Below, one piece after another: positions 1 through 11,420 of a DNA stretch of 64,000 nucleotides. Within the stretch, counting starts at the first letter, position 1. Each line of letters opens with the position of its first letter. Position numbers and translations under genes: made by a program. Origin of the DNA: Drosophila miranda (taxonomy: Eukaryota > Arthropoda > Insecta > Diptera > Drosophilidae); contig NC_046673.1 of the NCBI RefSeq assembly GCF_003369915.1, positions 7,424,001 through 7,488,000 on the forward strand, written 5' to 3'. The notes under the pieces are model-generated. The model was not told the DNA's origin and ran no database searches. It worked only from the letters and a program-made list of their open reading frames with translations.

Positions 1-300
1 GGCTTGTGACTGTCAGTCTGCATTGATTGATCAATTAGGGGAAATTTGCCAGTCATGTAGGTCGATTGGACAGGATGAATGCCCTGCAGTCTGCAAACAA
101 GTTTGCACCAATGAGAACCAACTGAAAAGGTAGACAGGCAGTGTCTTGGAGGTGTGCATAGGAGAGGATGTCTCTGCTAAATGTCTCAATGGACTCAATG
201 TCTCAATGAAAGTGTTTGCTGTGTATATTGGTTGAAGTTGGACGCTGCTTGGAACGGTTGTGGCCAAATAGTTAGCTGAGGTTTAGTTCATAAAATCACG

Positions 301-540
301 GCCATACTCATACCTCTTGAATTCTTCTTTCGACCAAAACGAATTCTTCCTTCAGTCGAATTCGGATTATCCCGAATCACAGAAAGTTGGTGTTTTGCTT
401 TCTCGTTCTCTTTAACAGAAAATCATATGGAGAGTGAGCGAGAAAAACAAACGAAATTTTTGTATCCGTTTCGTTCAGTCCATTTTGGGCGTGCGATTCG
501 AATCCCGCCGGATCGAGTGGTTAATGCATTCGAAAGAAAG
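301..540 (+). repeat. dispersed repeat, copy A
   Basis: This segment matches the reverse complement of about 15760-16050 over several blocks. Examples are cttcagtcgaattcgg, ctttctcgttctct and agaaaatca followed by gagtgagcgagaaa. The copies are diverged and have small indels. No coding potential or terminal repeats are visible, and I cannot name the family. Confidence 0.7.
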
Positions 541-1270
541 CTAGTATTGGTTGAACACAGTTTAAGTATAGTCAGATCAAATGACTGAAGACTAAAAAGT
601 GGGGATTAGGTTCCAGTAGCTCGGCACAACCGACCATCCTTCACGCCGCATTTGGCTTCTGCCAGCCAACCAGTAGTTCCCCTGGGCCATATTTGCTGCC
701 TCATTATCACACAATAAATATCGAGCTTTGACTTAATTGCTGCAATATTAGCAGAGAAAAACGTAACTGAAGCTGAAACTGAAAATAAGACGGTGACAGA
801 GAAGAAATGTGAGTGATAGCTGCCATGTTTGACATGTGTTGGCTCGATTTTCCATTCGCTAATTGCCTATTATGCCCGAGTCGGAGGAGAACTGGAAATG
901 CCTGCGATATATAATTGAGGCTCCGTTCACACGATAAGGCGGCAAAGATCCGTGGAAAATGTTCGCGAAAACAAAGAAGTGGAAGTGAACAAAGTTGAAA
1001 AGTGGAAATGGCTGCCGTTGAAAACAATCGAAGCCACTTGACTGCCGGTGCCGTATGGGGGCAGGAGCTACGACAACGTTTTTTGTCGATCGCTATTGAA
1101 GCGGTTGGATGACCCAGACCCCGACACCGACCCCCAGATCCCCGATCCCGATACCAAATTGAGGGAAACCAGAAAAGCGATGGGCATGCCAGCAGACAGT
1201 CCGACAGTCAGACACTGGACATGGGAGAGTGAATCCCTGGGATCCGATGAGGAAGCTATTTGCCATTCGC

Positions 1271-1305
1271 TAGTCGCGAGTCGCAAGTCGCAAGTCGCGA
1301 GTCGT
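1271..1305 (+). repeat. 7-bp tandem repeat (AGTCGCR)
   Basis: Five near-identical heptamers agtcgcg/agtcgca in a row. Confidence 0.8.
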
Positions 1306-1841
1306 GAGGTTTGAAGCCCAAGACCCCCAGACCCGAGGCCTGTATCATGTCCCACACATTTCCCCATAATTGGCCCCGACGATGGTTCACTCACCACCCG
1401 CACCGCCTCCTCATGGCCTGGGCGGCTGTTGGGGCGGTAGTTCGGGCTCTGCAAAACTTTTACCAATGAAAGTGAACGTGTTTGCCGCAAAAAGAGACAG
1501 ACGATCGTTGCAGTTGCACTTGGAGTTGGTGGCAACCTCCACGTCGTTGTTGTCGTTGTCGTTGTCGTCGCTGTGGCTGTGGCTGTGGCTGCCGTTCGGA
1601 GCTGTTCCGATCCACTGTCTTGGGTGAATAACTTTGTCGATCGCCTGAACTTGCATCAGGCTGCCAGCGACGTTCGCCCAGGCAACATCGTCGAGTCTCT
1701 AATTCTCTAATTCGCCGAAAAGTGTGTGCAATCAATCTCCTTTTTATTTAGTGTCTCAATCAATTGTTGAGAATGTGATTATCTATCGATATATATTTCT
1801 GTGCATCCGCAAATCACACTGACCCTGGACCCATCCTCAAT

Positions 1842-1929
1842 ATGAACATGCTCGGCTCGGTGAAGATCCACAAGAACTCGCGCCGGAACTACTTCACCCT
1901 GAGCTTTCAACGTTTCGATATCTTTAGGT
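1842..1929 (+). CDS. f: alternative first coding exon of forked
   Basis: An ATG at 1842 opens 29 codons starting MNMLGSVKIHKNSRRNYF and ends at a strong gtaagt donor (1930). One base (T) is left over, and the next exon at 4379 begins with the two bases CG, so the joined codon is TCG and the frame continues into NKKAKLLNG. No AG dinucleotide lies between about 1766 and the ATG. It is therefore probably a first exon with its own promoter, not an internal exon. TA-rich sequence at 1783-1798 and TCAAT-type initiator-like words near 1755 could serve as the core promoter. This would encode a forked isoform without ankyrin repeats. The reading is inferred from phase and codon content. Confidence 0.7.
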
Positions 1930-4900
1930 GTAAGTGCAACAAATGTGTTTTGAAATGAAAGGAAACCCAGACCGAAACAAAAGGATAACAAAACTGTTTT
2001 AAATGTCTCAGTGTTTTATCTATTACTATCATGGGATGATCATGGGACTTTGAAAGGATGCTACTCTTATTGTGTATTTTTGTACTTTAAAAAATTAAAT
2101 TCAAGTTAGTGTTGGCTCAGTTTTCTCTCACATCTTTTGCTAAATATTACCAAGAGTCGTATTATTTTTTATTATTATGCCATTATATCCCGATCCTTAC
2201 CCTTTGGTTAGCATCTCCAGGCCTCCGACTCTCCCCCGAAAGACTTGCCAAGCCACATAAAGGCTGAATTGTCTTCAGTTATTAGTGTTGTAAATATTTG
2301 GGGGCATATCGCCAATCCTCAGCAGACATTGCACTCATGAAGCAAATTAATCGAAGCCCAAATCGAATAGCAATTCCAATTTCGAGTTTTACCGTGACAT
2401 GGACCCGTTGCTGGCTGATCTGCAGAGTTGCAGGAGTTGACAGGTACAAACCGCTTTGCTCAAATTGATAGATAAAATGTTGAGACATGTTCGAAACATT
2501 CGCATTTTGTTTGCTCGTTTTTTATGTCGCCAAAAAACGCAACTCGATTGCGATGCAATGCGATGCAATGCATAAATTCAAACCAAACTGGCTCGACTCG
2601 ATTTTAAGTGGTTTGCCCATAGACAATGGCTGGCTAGGGGCAGGGGTAGGGGTAGTGCCACCAGAGTGCAGCCATGACCGTCACCGCCATATGAAAATCC
2701 ACATCCACGTAATGGCCATGATCTCCAGACGAAACGAGTTGTGCGCCGCAGAGCCGTGAAAGTTGGAGCAAGACGTTGGCGAGGACTCGCCGCGATCGGG
2801 TTTAGCTGGAGAGCCTGCCACAGCGGAGATTGTTTGCCCAATTAAGTTGCTTGTGGCATGGAAATTGAATCAGCAAACACAAATGGTTTCCATGGAAATC
2901 GGGGGTAGATTACATTTCTTTTTCATAGCGATACTCCCACGACAAATTCAACGAGAGCAGAGAACTGGGCACTTCCGTGTGTATCGTTGGCCAAAAAGGC
3001 ATACAACAAGACAATGTTGGGTGTGTCTTATGTGTCTTAAAGGAAGTAGGAAGAGAAACGCTCACTTCAGCAGCATTTTAATTAAGAGATATCCCGATGG
3101 AAAGGTCAATCTTATTGATGGAAGACTTCTTATCTGGGAATAATCATTGCCGTAAACTTAAGTTCATAAGTCTAGCCGTATAAGGATATTACGTTGAAGT
3201 CTTACCTTTAACCGATTGGTACTTTTTCCAATCGATTGGTGAGCTACTATGGGAAAATTGAAGGGTAGACTGGCAAGTTTTTTTACCAACTCTTTGAACA
3301 ATTGGCTTTCCTCTTCTTCAGAAAATTTCTCTCAAACACGACCTGGATTTCTATACAATTTATAAATTTAAAAATTATTATTAGTCATGTATGGCGTGGA
3401 TGCCAATCTGTCGTTTTTCTAAGAAGCTTTGTTTCAGCATAATTGAGTCTGAAACACGTTAGGGGCTTATCAGGCGGCACTTATGTATGTACATATGCAT
3501 ATATGTGGGTGCAGACGTACCTCCGTCTTATCTTGGACTAAGGTAGACTTTTTTCTAGAACCTCAGACAACAGCAGGCATATTCCATGGCAACATCGGGA
3601 CTAGTATCGCAAAAGTAATCAGACACTTATCTAACATGAGCCATTTCCAGCCAATAACTGCTTTTATGAATTGTACAGATTAATGTTCATTATCAATCAG
3701 CATATACTGTCGTGTAGGCAGCTTATAGAGAAAGAAAAGAGAAAGGATCTATGGGGAAAAAATGTATTTTATGATGAGAGAGACTCGTCGACTCTACTGC
3801 ATAAAAAAGTGTTGGGTCGTCGTCGTAGTCGTCCCGATGTTTTACTCATATCGGCGCAAGCTAGCGTAGCGAGTGAGCAGGGGTTGGCGAAGGCAAGCAA
3901 AGCGAGAGAGCAGGGAGCTTGTCCTATAGAAAATCTGAATACGTTACCCTTACCCTCCCCGTTACCGCCATCATAACCTGCCACCTCATGGCCGAGATCA
4001 GACTCTGGGTTACTTTATATATACCGAACGCTGAAGTACTTGTTGCTCCGTTGGCCTCCTTCCCGCGGGGCCGTTTTGGCCATATTTGAATCGGGCTAAA
4101 TGAAACGTATTTGTGTATGCAACTAGAGCTCCAAGTCCACTGGCAGTGTGTTCTTGTGGCGCTCTGTCTGGTGAAAGGCGCCGCGTCTCTGCATACGCAA
4201 TGAACTACTGTTGTTGCCGTTGAGGGAGTGGATGTTGTTGGCTGCTCAAGCGAGCATGACCAGAGCCGGAGCCAGAGCCAGACCGAGGCCGGAGGAAAGA
4301 GGAAAGAGCCGTGATGACTGCTAACCCACAAAAAACTAGCGACGAACGAAGCTCATAAATAAATTTGTTCAATTTCAGCGAACAAGAAAGCCAAGCTGCT
4401 CAATGGTAACGCCAATCCGGCCAACAATGCTGCAGTCGCCCAAACGAATGGAGATGCCAACGGGGGTGGCGGCGGTGGTGGAGGAGGAGCTGGCTCCCAG
4501 TCGCGTAATCCGAACGGCAGCATCTATGGGTATGCGGATGCTCCCAAGTCGCAGAGGGGCGGCAACTACCAGCAGACGACATCGCCCCACTACCCGCAGC
4601 AGGGCCAGCAGCAGCAGAACCACCATCACACCTACACGCCCAGCCTGTACGGGGGCGGCTCCTCGGCCGAGGATCACTACGAGCTCACCCAGCAGCAGGC
4701 CCAGTACGCGGGCATCTATGGCGAGGCCGGGAGCGGGGTGCCCGGATCGGGTGGCGGGCGCACTGGCGGACCCAACCTGGTCAACAAGCAGCTGGTGCTG
4801 CCGTTTGTGCCCCCCAGTTTTCCCAATAAATCACAAGACGGCGTCACGCACCTCATCAAGCCGTCCGAGTATCTGAAGAGCATCAGCGATAAGCGTTCGT

Positions 4901-6978
4901 GTCCATCCTCGGCCCGGTGAGTAGTCCAGTCCAGTCCCGTCCAGCCTAGTAGTCCGTCCCCCCCCCACGTCCGTTGGGGCACTGCCACCACTTTCAATTA
5001 GCAGATGGCAGCCGATTTAATTTGGCTGAACATCTCGTGCAACGGCACCCATAATTAGTGCAGTGGCAGTGGCAGTGGCAGAGGTACAGTTGCCTCGCCT
5101 CAATTAGCCAGCCAGCCAGCAGATGGATAGGAAGATGGAAAGATACTCGCGACTCGTACAAAGAAAGATGGATGGTTGGTTGGCTGTTTGGATGCAGCTT
5201 GGCTGCATCTTGGCAATTAGCAGCTTGAGCGAGAGAGAGAGAGTGTGAGAGAGAGGGAGAGGGGGGACAGAGACTCGACTCAGTCAGCCACTTCCTCCGC
5301 CGCTCAAGAGTGCATGAAATTTTATGCGTGCTAGTTGTAGATGTGGCATGCCGCTTGCCACGGCTGGAGCTGCAACTCAGTTGCAATCCGAAGATGATAC
5401 TGCGCACACGCCACGCCTGGCGCAGGTCCGAGAGCCAGACCAGACCGCAGGGAAAGTAGCCCCCACTAATCGACGATCTCCCCGTTCTCTTTCTGTTTTC
5501 TGTGCAGCTCCACGGATACGGAGGACTATATGCAGATACAGATTGCCAACCAGCAGCAGCAACAGCAGCAGCATCCCCAGCAGCAGCACCAGCACCAGCA
5601 CCCACAGCAGCAGCATCATCACCATCACCAGCATCCACACCATCCCCATCATGGGATGGGGGAACAGCCGCCGCTACCGCCGCCGCCACCGCCCTTGCCA
5701 CACAACATGCCGCTGCCGCCCATGATGATGCCCCTGATGAACGGTGGCAGCGACTCCACCATGGCCAGCAAGTCGCACAAGGCCAAGAAGCCGCACGGAG
5801 CCACTCCCAATAGTCAGGACACTGCCACACGGAAGCAGCACCAGCCACTCTCGGCCATCTCAATACAGGATCTGAACAGCGTCCAGGTAAACCCCCTCCC
5901 TCTGCCCAATATCCCTTTACCCTATAACCAAGTAAATCCCATTCCAGCTACGACGCACAGACACGCAGAAGGTGCCCAAGCCCTATCAGATGCCAGCACG
6001 GAGTCTGAGCATGCAGTGCCTCACATCCAGCACGGATACGTATCTGAAATCGGATCTGATCGCGGAGCTGAAGATCTCCAAGGACATACCGGGCATCAAG
6101 AAGATGAAGGTCGAGCAGCAGATGGCCAACCGCATGGACTCCGAGCACTACGTGGAGATAACCAAGCAGTTCACGGCCAACAACTATGTGGACCAGGTGA
6201 GTTCGACTCGATCCCCCAGTGAATCCCGACCTCGGACTAAGGGCGTTTGTGATGCGTGGCAAAGATCTACTTGCAGATACCCGAAAAAGATCAGGCCGGC
6301 AATGCCATACCCGACTGGAAGCGTCAGATGATGGCCAAGAAGGCGGCCGAGCGGGCCAAGAAGGACTTCGAGGAGCGCATGGCCCAGGAGGCCGAGTCGC
6401 GGCGCCTCTCGCAGATCCCCCAGTGGAAGCGCGACCTTCTGGCGCGCCGCGAGGAGACCGAGAACAAGCTGAAGTAAGTTGAGTTGGGATTGGGTGAGCG
6501 TGGGTGAGAGGACGGCCGGGCTGGCAGGGCGGAGGGCAGGGCGGACTCTTCTCTGACCGCTGTGTATGTGGCATTTTCCAGAGCGGCCATCTACACGCCC
6601 AAGGTGGAGGAGAACAACCGCATTGCGGACACCTGGCGGCTGAAGAACCGCGCCATGTCCATAGACAACATCAACATCAATCTAGCCGGTATGGAGCAAC
6701 ACTACCAGCAGATCCAGTTCCAGCAGCTCCCCCCACAACAGCATCCCCAAGGTGGCAACGGTGGCAACAAGGAGAACCACAGCCACGGCCACAGCCAGGA
6801 CTCCAAGTGTGACTCAGAGCCGGAGCAGGTCGCCCCCGACGCCGCCCTGGAGCAAGCCGTGGACCAGCCCCCAGACCGGGAGGCCCACGAGGAGCGGGAG
6901 CGGGAGCGGGAGGAGGACAACATCATCCCCTGGCGTGCCCAGCTGCGAAAGACCAACAGTCGCCTCAGCCTCATCTGA
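1842..6978 (+). CDS. f: forked, actin-bundle protein (3' part of gene; short isoform complete in window)
   Basis: Espin-like actin cross-linking protein that builds the actin bundles of bristles. Coding exons are 1842-1929 (alternative first), 4379-4916, 5508-5886, 5948-6196, 6265-6473 and 6582-6978. All junctions are GT/AG and phases agree, giving 619 residues ending in RLSLI. The order is a Gly-rich and Gln-rich segment, a Gln/His-rich stretch after STDTEDYMQIQIA, a Pro-rich patch, then a basic, charged, helical C-terminal region. That region holds two copies of an IPxWKR motif (IPDWKRQMMAKK and IPQWKRDLLARR), as in espin-type actin-binding tails. Introns 3 to 5 are only 61, 68 and 108 bp. 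The acceptor before 6265 (ggcaaag) has a poor pyrimidine tract, but only it keeps frame. Ankyrin-repeat exons of long isoforms are not here and should lie upstream. Identity rests on the remembered forked C-terminus and on Fim/B-H2 synteny. Confidence 0.92.
1930..4378 (+). other. f: forked intron
   Basis: Intron between the alternative first exon and the exon at 4379. It opens with gtaagt and closes with ttcaatttcag. Nothing coding is supported. A 12-bp palindrome CCAATCGATTGG lies at 3228-3239. Confidence 0.65.
4917..5507 (+). other. f: forked intron with GA microsatellite
   Basis: A 591-bp intron (gtgagt to tgtgcag). It holds an imperfect GA-rich microsatellite at 5231-5264. Confidence 0.85.
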
Positions 6979-7770
6979 AATGATCTGATCTGATTTGATT
7001 CTCCTCTGAGTCTTATAAGTGGTGCATTTTTTTTGTTTTTTTTTTCCTAACTTAACAAATGTGCAATTATAAAATGATAATTATACCATATTATAATATT
7101 ATTCTAGCTTAAGACTAGGCTTTGTTTCAAAACTTCAAATCCAAGGCAAGCTTAAACCCAAAAAGGCAACAAAAAGAAAAGATAACCGCGTGGGGAAAAG
7201 ATGAAAGATGTGAAAGTAAAAGTAAAAGTATATAGAAACCTAACTTGTACGATAATCATACAATATTATTACTTATTACTCTTAACTCTTAAATATTATT
7301 ATACATACATACATGTTATGTTTTTTAGAAAGCTATTGTTATTCCTATCTGACTTGTGCAGTGCCGAAAGCGAACCGATTTGCTCGGATATATATTGTAA
7401 TTGAATATCGTTTATCTGCATACATACATACATATATGCATTACATTTTTGGTGTTGTACTTTTAATATTAAATTTCAGAGTTCTTTAAACTATTTTTAA
7501 ATATCGTGCATACATCCATTTGCTTTGACTCGGATTGAATTTAATATGTAATGGCATTAATTTAATTGCTTCGGTTAAGATTTTTTTTTATTGTTATTTG
7601 TTTTTATACTCGGCTCAACAATTTTACTATTAATATCTGAACATACACATGCATATACACAAGTACATAATCGTAAATACATATACAAACAGATGATTGA
7701 ATTAATAAATACATATCATATGAATAAAAGACAAAAACAACGCGTGTTCTCTTGAATAAATACTGGGTAT
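6979..7770 (+). other. f: forked 3' UTR
   Basis: AT-rich sequence after the TGA at 6976-6978, with no coding potential. Three AATAAA hexamers at 7704-7709, 7723-7728 and 7755-7760 suggest an mRNA end at about 7.73-7.79 kb. Confidence 0.6.
7704..7760 (+). terminator. f: cluster of polyadenylation signals for forked
   Basis: Three perfect AATAAA hexamers occur within 57 bp, downstream of the forked stop codon and on the same strand. Confidence 0.55.
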
Positions 7771-8137
7771 TGCACTCCTTTGCACAGCCTTTGGAATATG
7801 TGAGGAGACTCTTCCCTGAACTAGGCTTTTCTTTCTGACTTCTTCCTGCGTAGTCAGAAAAATGCCGAAAGCAATGTCCCATTCTTAGTTGATTTCATTA
7901 AAACACAACATATTTTATAATCATATATATATTTCGAATTTAAATAGGGTCCAAGTTCTTGATCTTTTCGTGGTTTCTTTGAAGAATCTATTACTCAGAA
8001 AGTATTCAAATATCTTGAATGACAACTGCTCTGGAAAACGGATTCCTTTTTTGATATAATGCTAATGCTTTCTGTTGACCATGACAAATAAAAGCTAATT
8101 AGACTCCAATAAGTGCCGAAGGGGTGCCGAAAAGTGC

Positions 8138-8182
8138 CGAAAAACCAATATGATTGAAACATGGAATCATATTGGTTTTTCG
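8138..8182. repeat. perfect 18-bp inverted repeat, 9-nt loop
   Basis: Left arm 8138-8155 (CGAAAAACCAATATGATT) is the exact reverse complement of 8165-8182. The loop is gaaacatgg. Two tandem gtgccga words lie just before it. No mature small RNA or transposase is evident. Confidence 0.85.
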
Positions 8183-8479
8183 AGGTTAAAAAAAAATCTT
8201 CAGTGTTCAGGGCCCAAAAATACATAGGCAGAAGCAGACATTTAGAAAACATGCAGAAGCGCAACTGGAGCACTTCAGATTCAAGTGAACCCCAAGCATT
8301 GGTCGACCTGTGGCATATAAGATGCCTGCCAGATGGTCGATGCTGTGAATCAACCTCTGGATCGTCACGAACGCTTGACGATGTACATATATAGTATGTT
8401 CGGTTCCTGCATCGTGTGTAACTGTTACATTTCTGCGCTGTTCCGCTGATTTACCACTCAGAACTAACGATTTTGCGTT

Positions 8480-8960
8480 AAATTAGAATATACGGCAAGG
8501 GCCGCGGCTCTACTCTTATACCCTGTAATATATAATCTTGCTCATATCCGTCGGGTGGCGCACCCTGAATGAGGAATAGTGTGGGAGAGAGAGAAAGAGA
8601 GTGAGAGATTGAGAGGAAGAATGAGTAAGCGCGTGGAAGGGGTAGGCGTAGCCACTGCAATTTCCTTTCCTCATTTTGGCTATAATAATCATCCGATCTG
8701 GTCCAGATTTAGTAATATTGTAGATACGGTTATTCTCTATGATTCTGATTTGACGATGATTCGGATATCTTGTATCGTTAAAATTGTAGTACTTGTAGTA
8801 GTGTGATATCACAGGAGTCTATCACAGGCTGCTCCAGCTCTTATACCCTAGGAGATCTAGGGGCTCATCAAGACGGACAAACATGGCTATGCCGACTCGG
8901 CAATTGATGCTATTCAATAATAATAGCTTGGTGCTTTTGTCGTTCAGATTTTAAACATCC
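8480..8960 (-). repeat. dispersed repeat, inverted copy (obscura-type, family uncertain)
   Basis: Blocks such as ggctataataatcatccgatctgg and ctctatgattc match the reverse complement of 10910-11010. A GA-rich block at 8582-8620 matches the reverse complement of the CT-rich block near 11040-11070. Toward 8850-8910 it has an agacggacaaacatggct motif that I remember from many dispersed Drosophila repeats. DINE/Helitron-type ancestry is possible but not shown. Confidence 0.65.
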
Positions 8961-9686
8961 AAAACAATTGATTCGATTGGCTGACATTTATGAATTCCTA
9001 TTCCTAAATGAATTCGAAAGCATTCTACTAGTAGTATTCTTCGATAATGTATAGCTGTCAATGCATCGATCGCTCAATGAATATTTCGATGGAGACTTTT
9101 CCAAGGGTTTTGTTTGTCAAAAACTCCTATGGTTCTAAAATTAAACGAAATTATATTGAGTAGAGTGTCGTAGGAGAGTTATCGATCGGCCCGGGAACTA
9201 CCCCAAGTCCAACGACAAAGTGCAGGTGCAGCATGGGCCCGACACGGGTGATAAGTCCAGATCCACTCATTATGTGTGAGGGGGGAGTGTTTGTATCAGG
9301 TGGAATCGATCTGGAGCGGAAAAAGATCGAATCGCAAACAGAATTTGGCACAATGTTTGGCACTATCTGAAGAGGAGATTACACTGACCCACCACCACTG
9401 AGAGGTGGCTGAGAGGCTTCTGTGTTCTGTGTTCCCGCCTTTGTTTCCACGCTGCATAGATAGTGCGAAGTGAGTTTTGGACTTTGGGTGGCTTAATTAA
9501 ACGTCTTCGGACCTCCTAACTGTGTACATATCAATGGCATATTAATTTACGAAAATATCTGTACAAATGGGCATAGATAAATCGGCGCAAACAGCAACGA
9601 CACTCCACGCGTGGACACTCTGCCGGCTTCGCTGGTGATAGCCCTGATACGGGAGGGTTTTGCCAGTTCAGCCGTACTCCGGCGTC

Positions 9687-9694
9687 TATATAAG
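9687..9694 (+). promoter_or_regulatory. TATA box of the first DUF725 gene
   Basis: TATATAAG lies 57 bp before the ATG. An initiator-like tcagt is at 9726-9730, so the start site should fall at about 9718-9728, giving a very short 5' UTR. Confidence 0.75.
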
Positions 9695-9750
9695 CAGGCC
9701 CCACGGTGCTGGAAACCAACATTCGTCAGTGAATCGCCAAGCCAAGCAAT

Positions 9751-10435
9751 ATGAAAGCCATCACTCTCTGCCTCCTGGTTCTGGTCTCGGCCAGCTGCCT
9801 GCTGACCACTCATGTAAGTCTCCAAACCTATCCGAGCTGGGCTGAACTAAAGAAAATTGAATCCTTTGCAGGCAAATGCTGTTGGCTCGAGCGAGAACTT
9901 CGACTATGACCTCGAGATTGAACAGCTGCTGGCCGACCTTGACGGCGACCTCGACTACATGGGAGTGGCCGAGCAGGGCTTCATCCGCACCTGCCGTGGC
10001 ATCCTACGCAAAGCTCTGAGGTGTATCCGCGGCACCAACTGCATCCTGAAGGAGACCTTGGCCGTGCTGACTGCCTGCACCACCTACGTCGACGCCATCG
10101 ATAGCTGCGGCGTGGCCGTGCCCAAGGATGTGGCCAACATTGTGAAGTCCGTCAAGTCCATGATCACCATCTGCAACAGCATCATCCACCTGCACTCGCA
10201 GCTGTGCGCCACCGAGGACACCACCACCACCGGCACCGGCAAAACCACCACCAAGTGCTTCCTCAAGCTGTTCAAGGCCACCATGTCGCTGGTCAGGAAG
10301 ATCAACACCACCCTGAAGCTGGCCAGCAAGCTGCCCTCCGACACCAGCTCCTGCTTCGTGGGTGCCACCAACACCGTGAAGGACGCCTGCAACGCCTTCT
10401 TGCCCAACATCGATGTCTGCATTGATTCCATGTAA
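9751..10435 (+). CDS. secreted DUF725-family protein (function unknown)
   Basis: Two exons, 9751-9813 and 9872-10435, with a 58-bp phase-0 intron (gtaagt to ttgcag), encode 208 residues. Exon 1 is almost exactly a signal peptide (MKAITLCLLVLVSASCLL). The mature protein has an acidic start, then regularly spaced cysteines: TCRGILRKALRC, TNC, LTAC, DSCGVAVPKDV, TICN, QLC, KCFLK, SSC, DAC and DVC. A threonine-rich patch sits in the middle. This matches my memory of the insect DUF725 family (Pfam PF05267), small secreted helical proteins of unknown role. D. melanogaster has several such genes near Fim (CG8661, CG8664 and CG9917, from memory). TATA box and poly(A) signal are tightly spaced, as in a highly expressed tissue-specific gene. 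It is a paralog of the convergent gene at 11998-12667. Confidence 0.88.
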
Positions 10436-10443
10436 ACATTTTG

Positions 10444-10449
10444 AATAAA
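10444..10449 (+). terminator. polyadenylation signal of the first DUF725 gene
   Basis: AATAAA lies eight bases after the TAA stop (10433-10435). Confidence 0.75.
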
Positions 10450-10739
10450 ACACAAAACATAAATATGTATATTCCGAGCAAATCCCAGTTCGTCTTAGAT
10501 ACATATACGGTGTCAATGATCTTGAAGGGACCCATCTACGATATATTCCTTGTGCGCTCTGTCTGGAATCCCACTGGGGCTGTTCAAATTTCACGTACCG
10601 AGAGACTGCAAATTAAGTTTCTGAAGTTTGCACTTCAGCCTTTGCGCTGTTCCATTCCTTTGCCGTCTTATGAGTTCAGATGTCTCCTCTCTCGAGGATC
10701 AAAGGTCCATTGCGGCTCTGATCTTTATCTTTGACCTTC

Positions 10740-11420
10740 TAGTGGGTAGCATCGATTGCCCTGACCTGCGTAGTAGTAGAGCTAGAGCTAGTAGAGCTAG
10801 AGTAAAGACATTTTATATCCGGACTTCTGTGATATGTCACTATTACAGGTATATTTCAAAACTTTGCCCCGCCCACTTCCGCCCCCACAAAGAGCGAAAA
10901 TCTGTGGCATTCACAATTTCAAAGATACAAGAAAACAGAAGACGCCGAATCGTAGAGGATTACTATATCTTCTAGAATGCAAAATCTAAACCAGATCGTA
11001 TAATTATTATAGCCAGAATCAAGAAAACAATTTCATTCTTTCTCGCTCTGTCTCTTTCTATCACACAGGTTTCATGCTCGGTTTTGCCTATTGCAAGATA
11101 TGAGCTCAAGGATCTCAGAACCCATAAGAGCTAGAGCAACCCAATTTGGTATCCACACTCCTGTGAAATCGGACCTTAATCGTTTTGTCTCAAAATATCG
11201 CCACACCTCCTTCCGCCCCCACAAATCTCAGAGACTGTTAAAGCTAGAGTAATTAAATTTGGTATCCACACTTCTGTTAGATCTCACTCTAAAACGTATA
11301 TTTACAAATTGTCGCCCAATGTAGCCATAGTGACTATGTATCGGGTATAAATGTAGAGCTGCGGTCGCCGCAGCAACTCACAACGTTCCCTCTCGTTCTG
11401 TTCTCTGTTCTGTGAAAGCG
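10740..11420 (+). repeat. dispersed repeat with internal repeats (obscura-type, family uncertain)
   Basis: A core of about 48 bp (agagctagagtaa...atatccggacttctgt) recurs at 10792-10840, 11127-11175 and 11240-11287. Cttccgcccccacaaa occurs in two of the inter-core segments. Part of the element is present in inverted orientation at 8480-8960. No open reading frame belongs to it. Its family is not certain. Confidence 0.7.

Larger units (their letters stand above)
1..1841. other. forked intron or upstream region
   Basis: No coding exon can be supported here. It holds one copy of a dispersed repeat (301-540) and a short tandem array at 1271-1305. For long forked transcripts this should be intronic; for the short isoform it is 5' flanking DNA. 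Confidence 0.5.
7771..9680. other. intergenic region between forked and the first DUF725 gene
   Basis: No gene is supported. It holds a perfect 18-bp hairpin (8138-8182) and an inverted copy of a dispersed repeat (8480-8960). Confidence 0.6.

Noticed and set aside
491..505. tRNA B-box-like gattcgaatcc
   Set aside because: No A box or cloverleaf can be drawn, and the word belongs to the dispersed repeat that recurs near 15.99 kb.
4403..4876. 157-codon open frame in the forked exon
   Set aside because: It is in the wrong frame: the forked frame in the same exon joins correctly to both neighbours and carries recognisable protein sequence.
4994..5863. 289-codon open frame on the - strand
   Set aside because: It is antisense to a forked intron and its CAG-rich exon. 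The product is low complexity.
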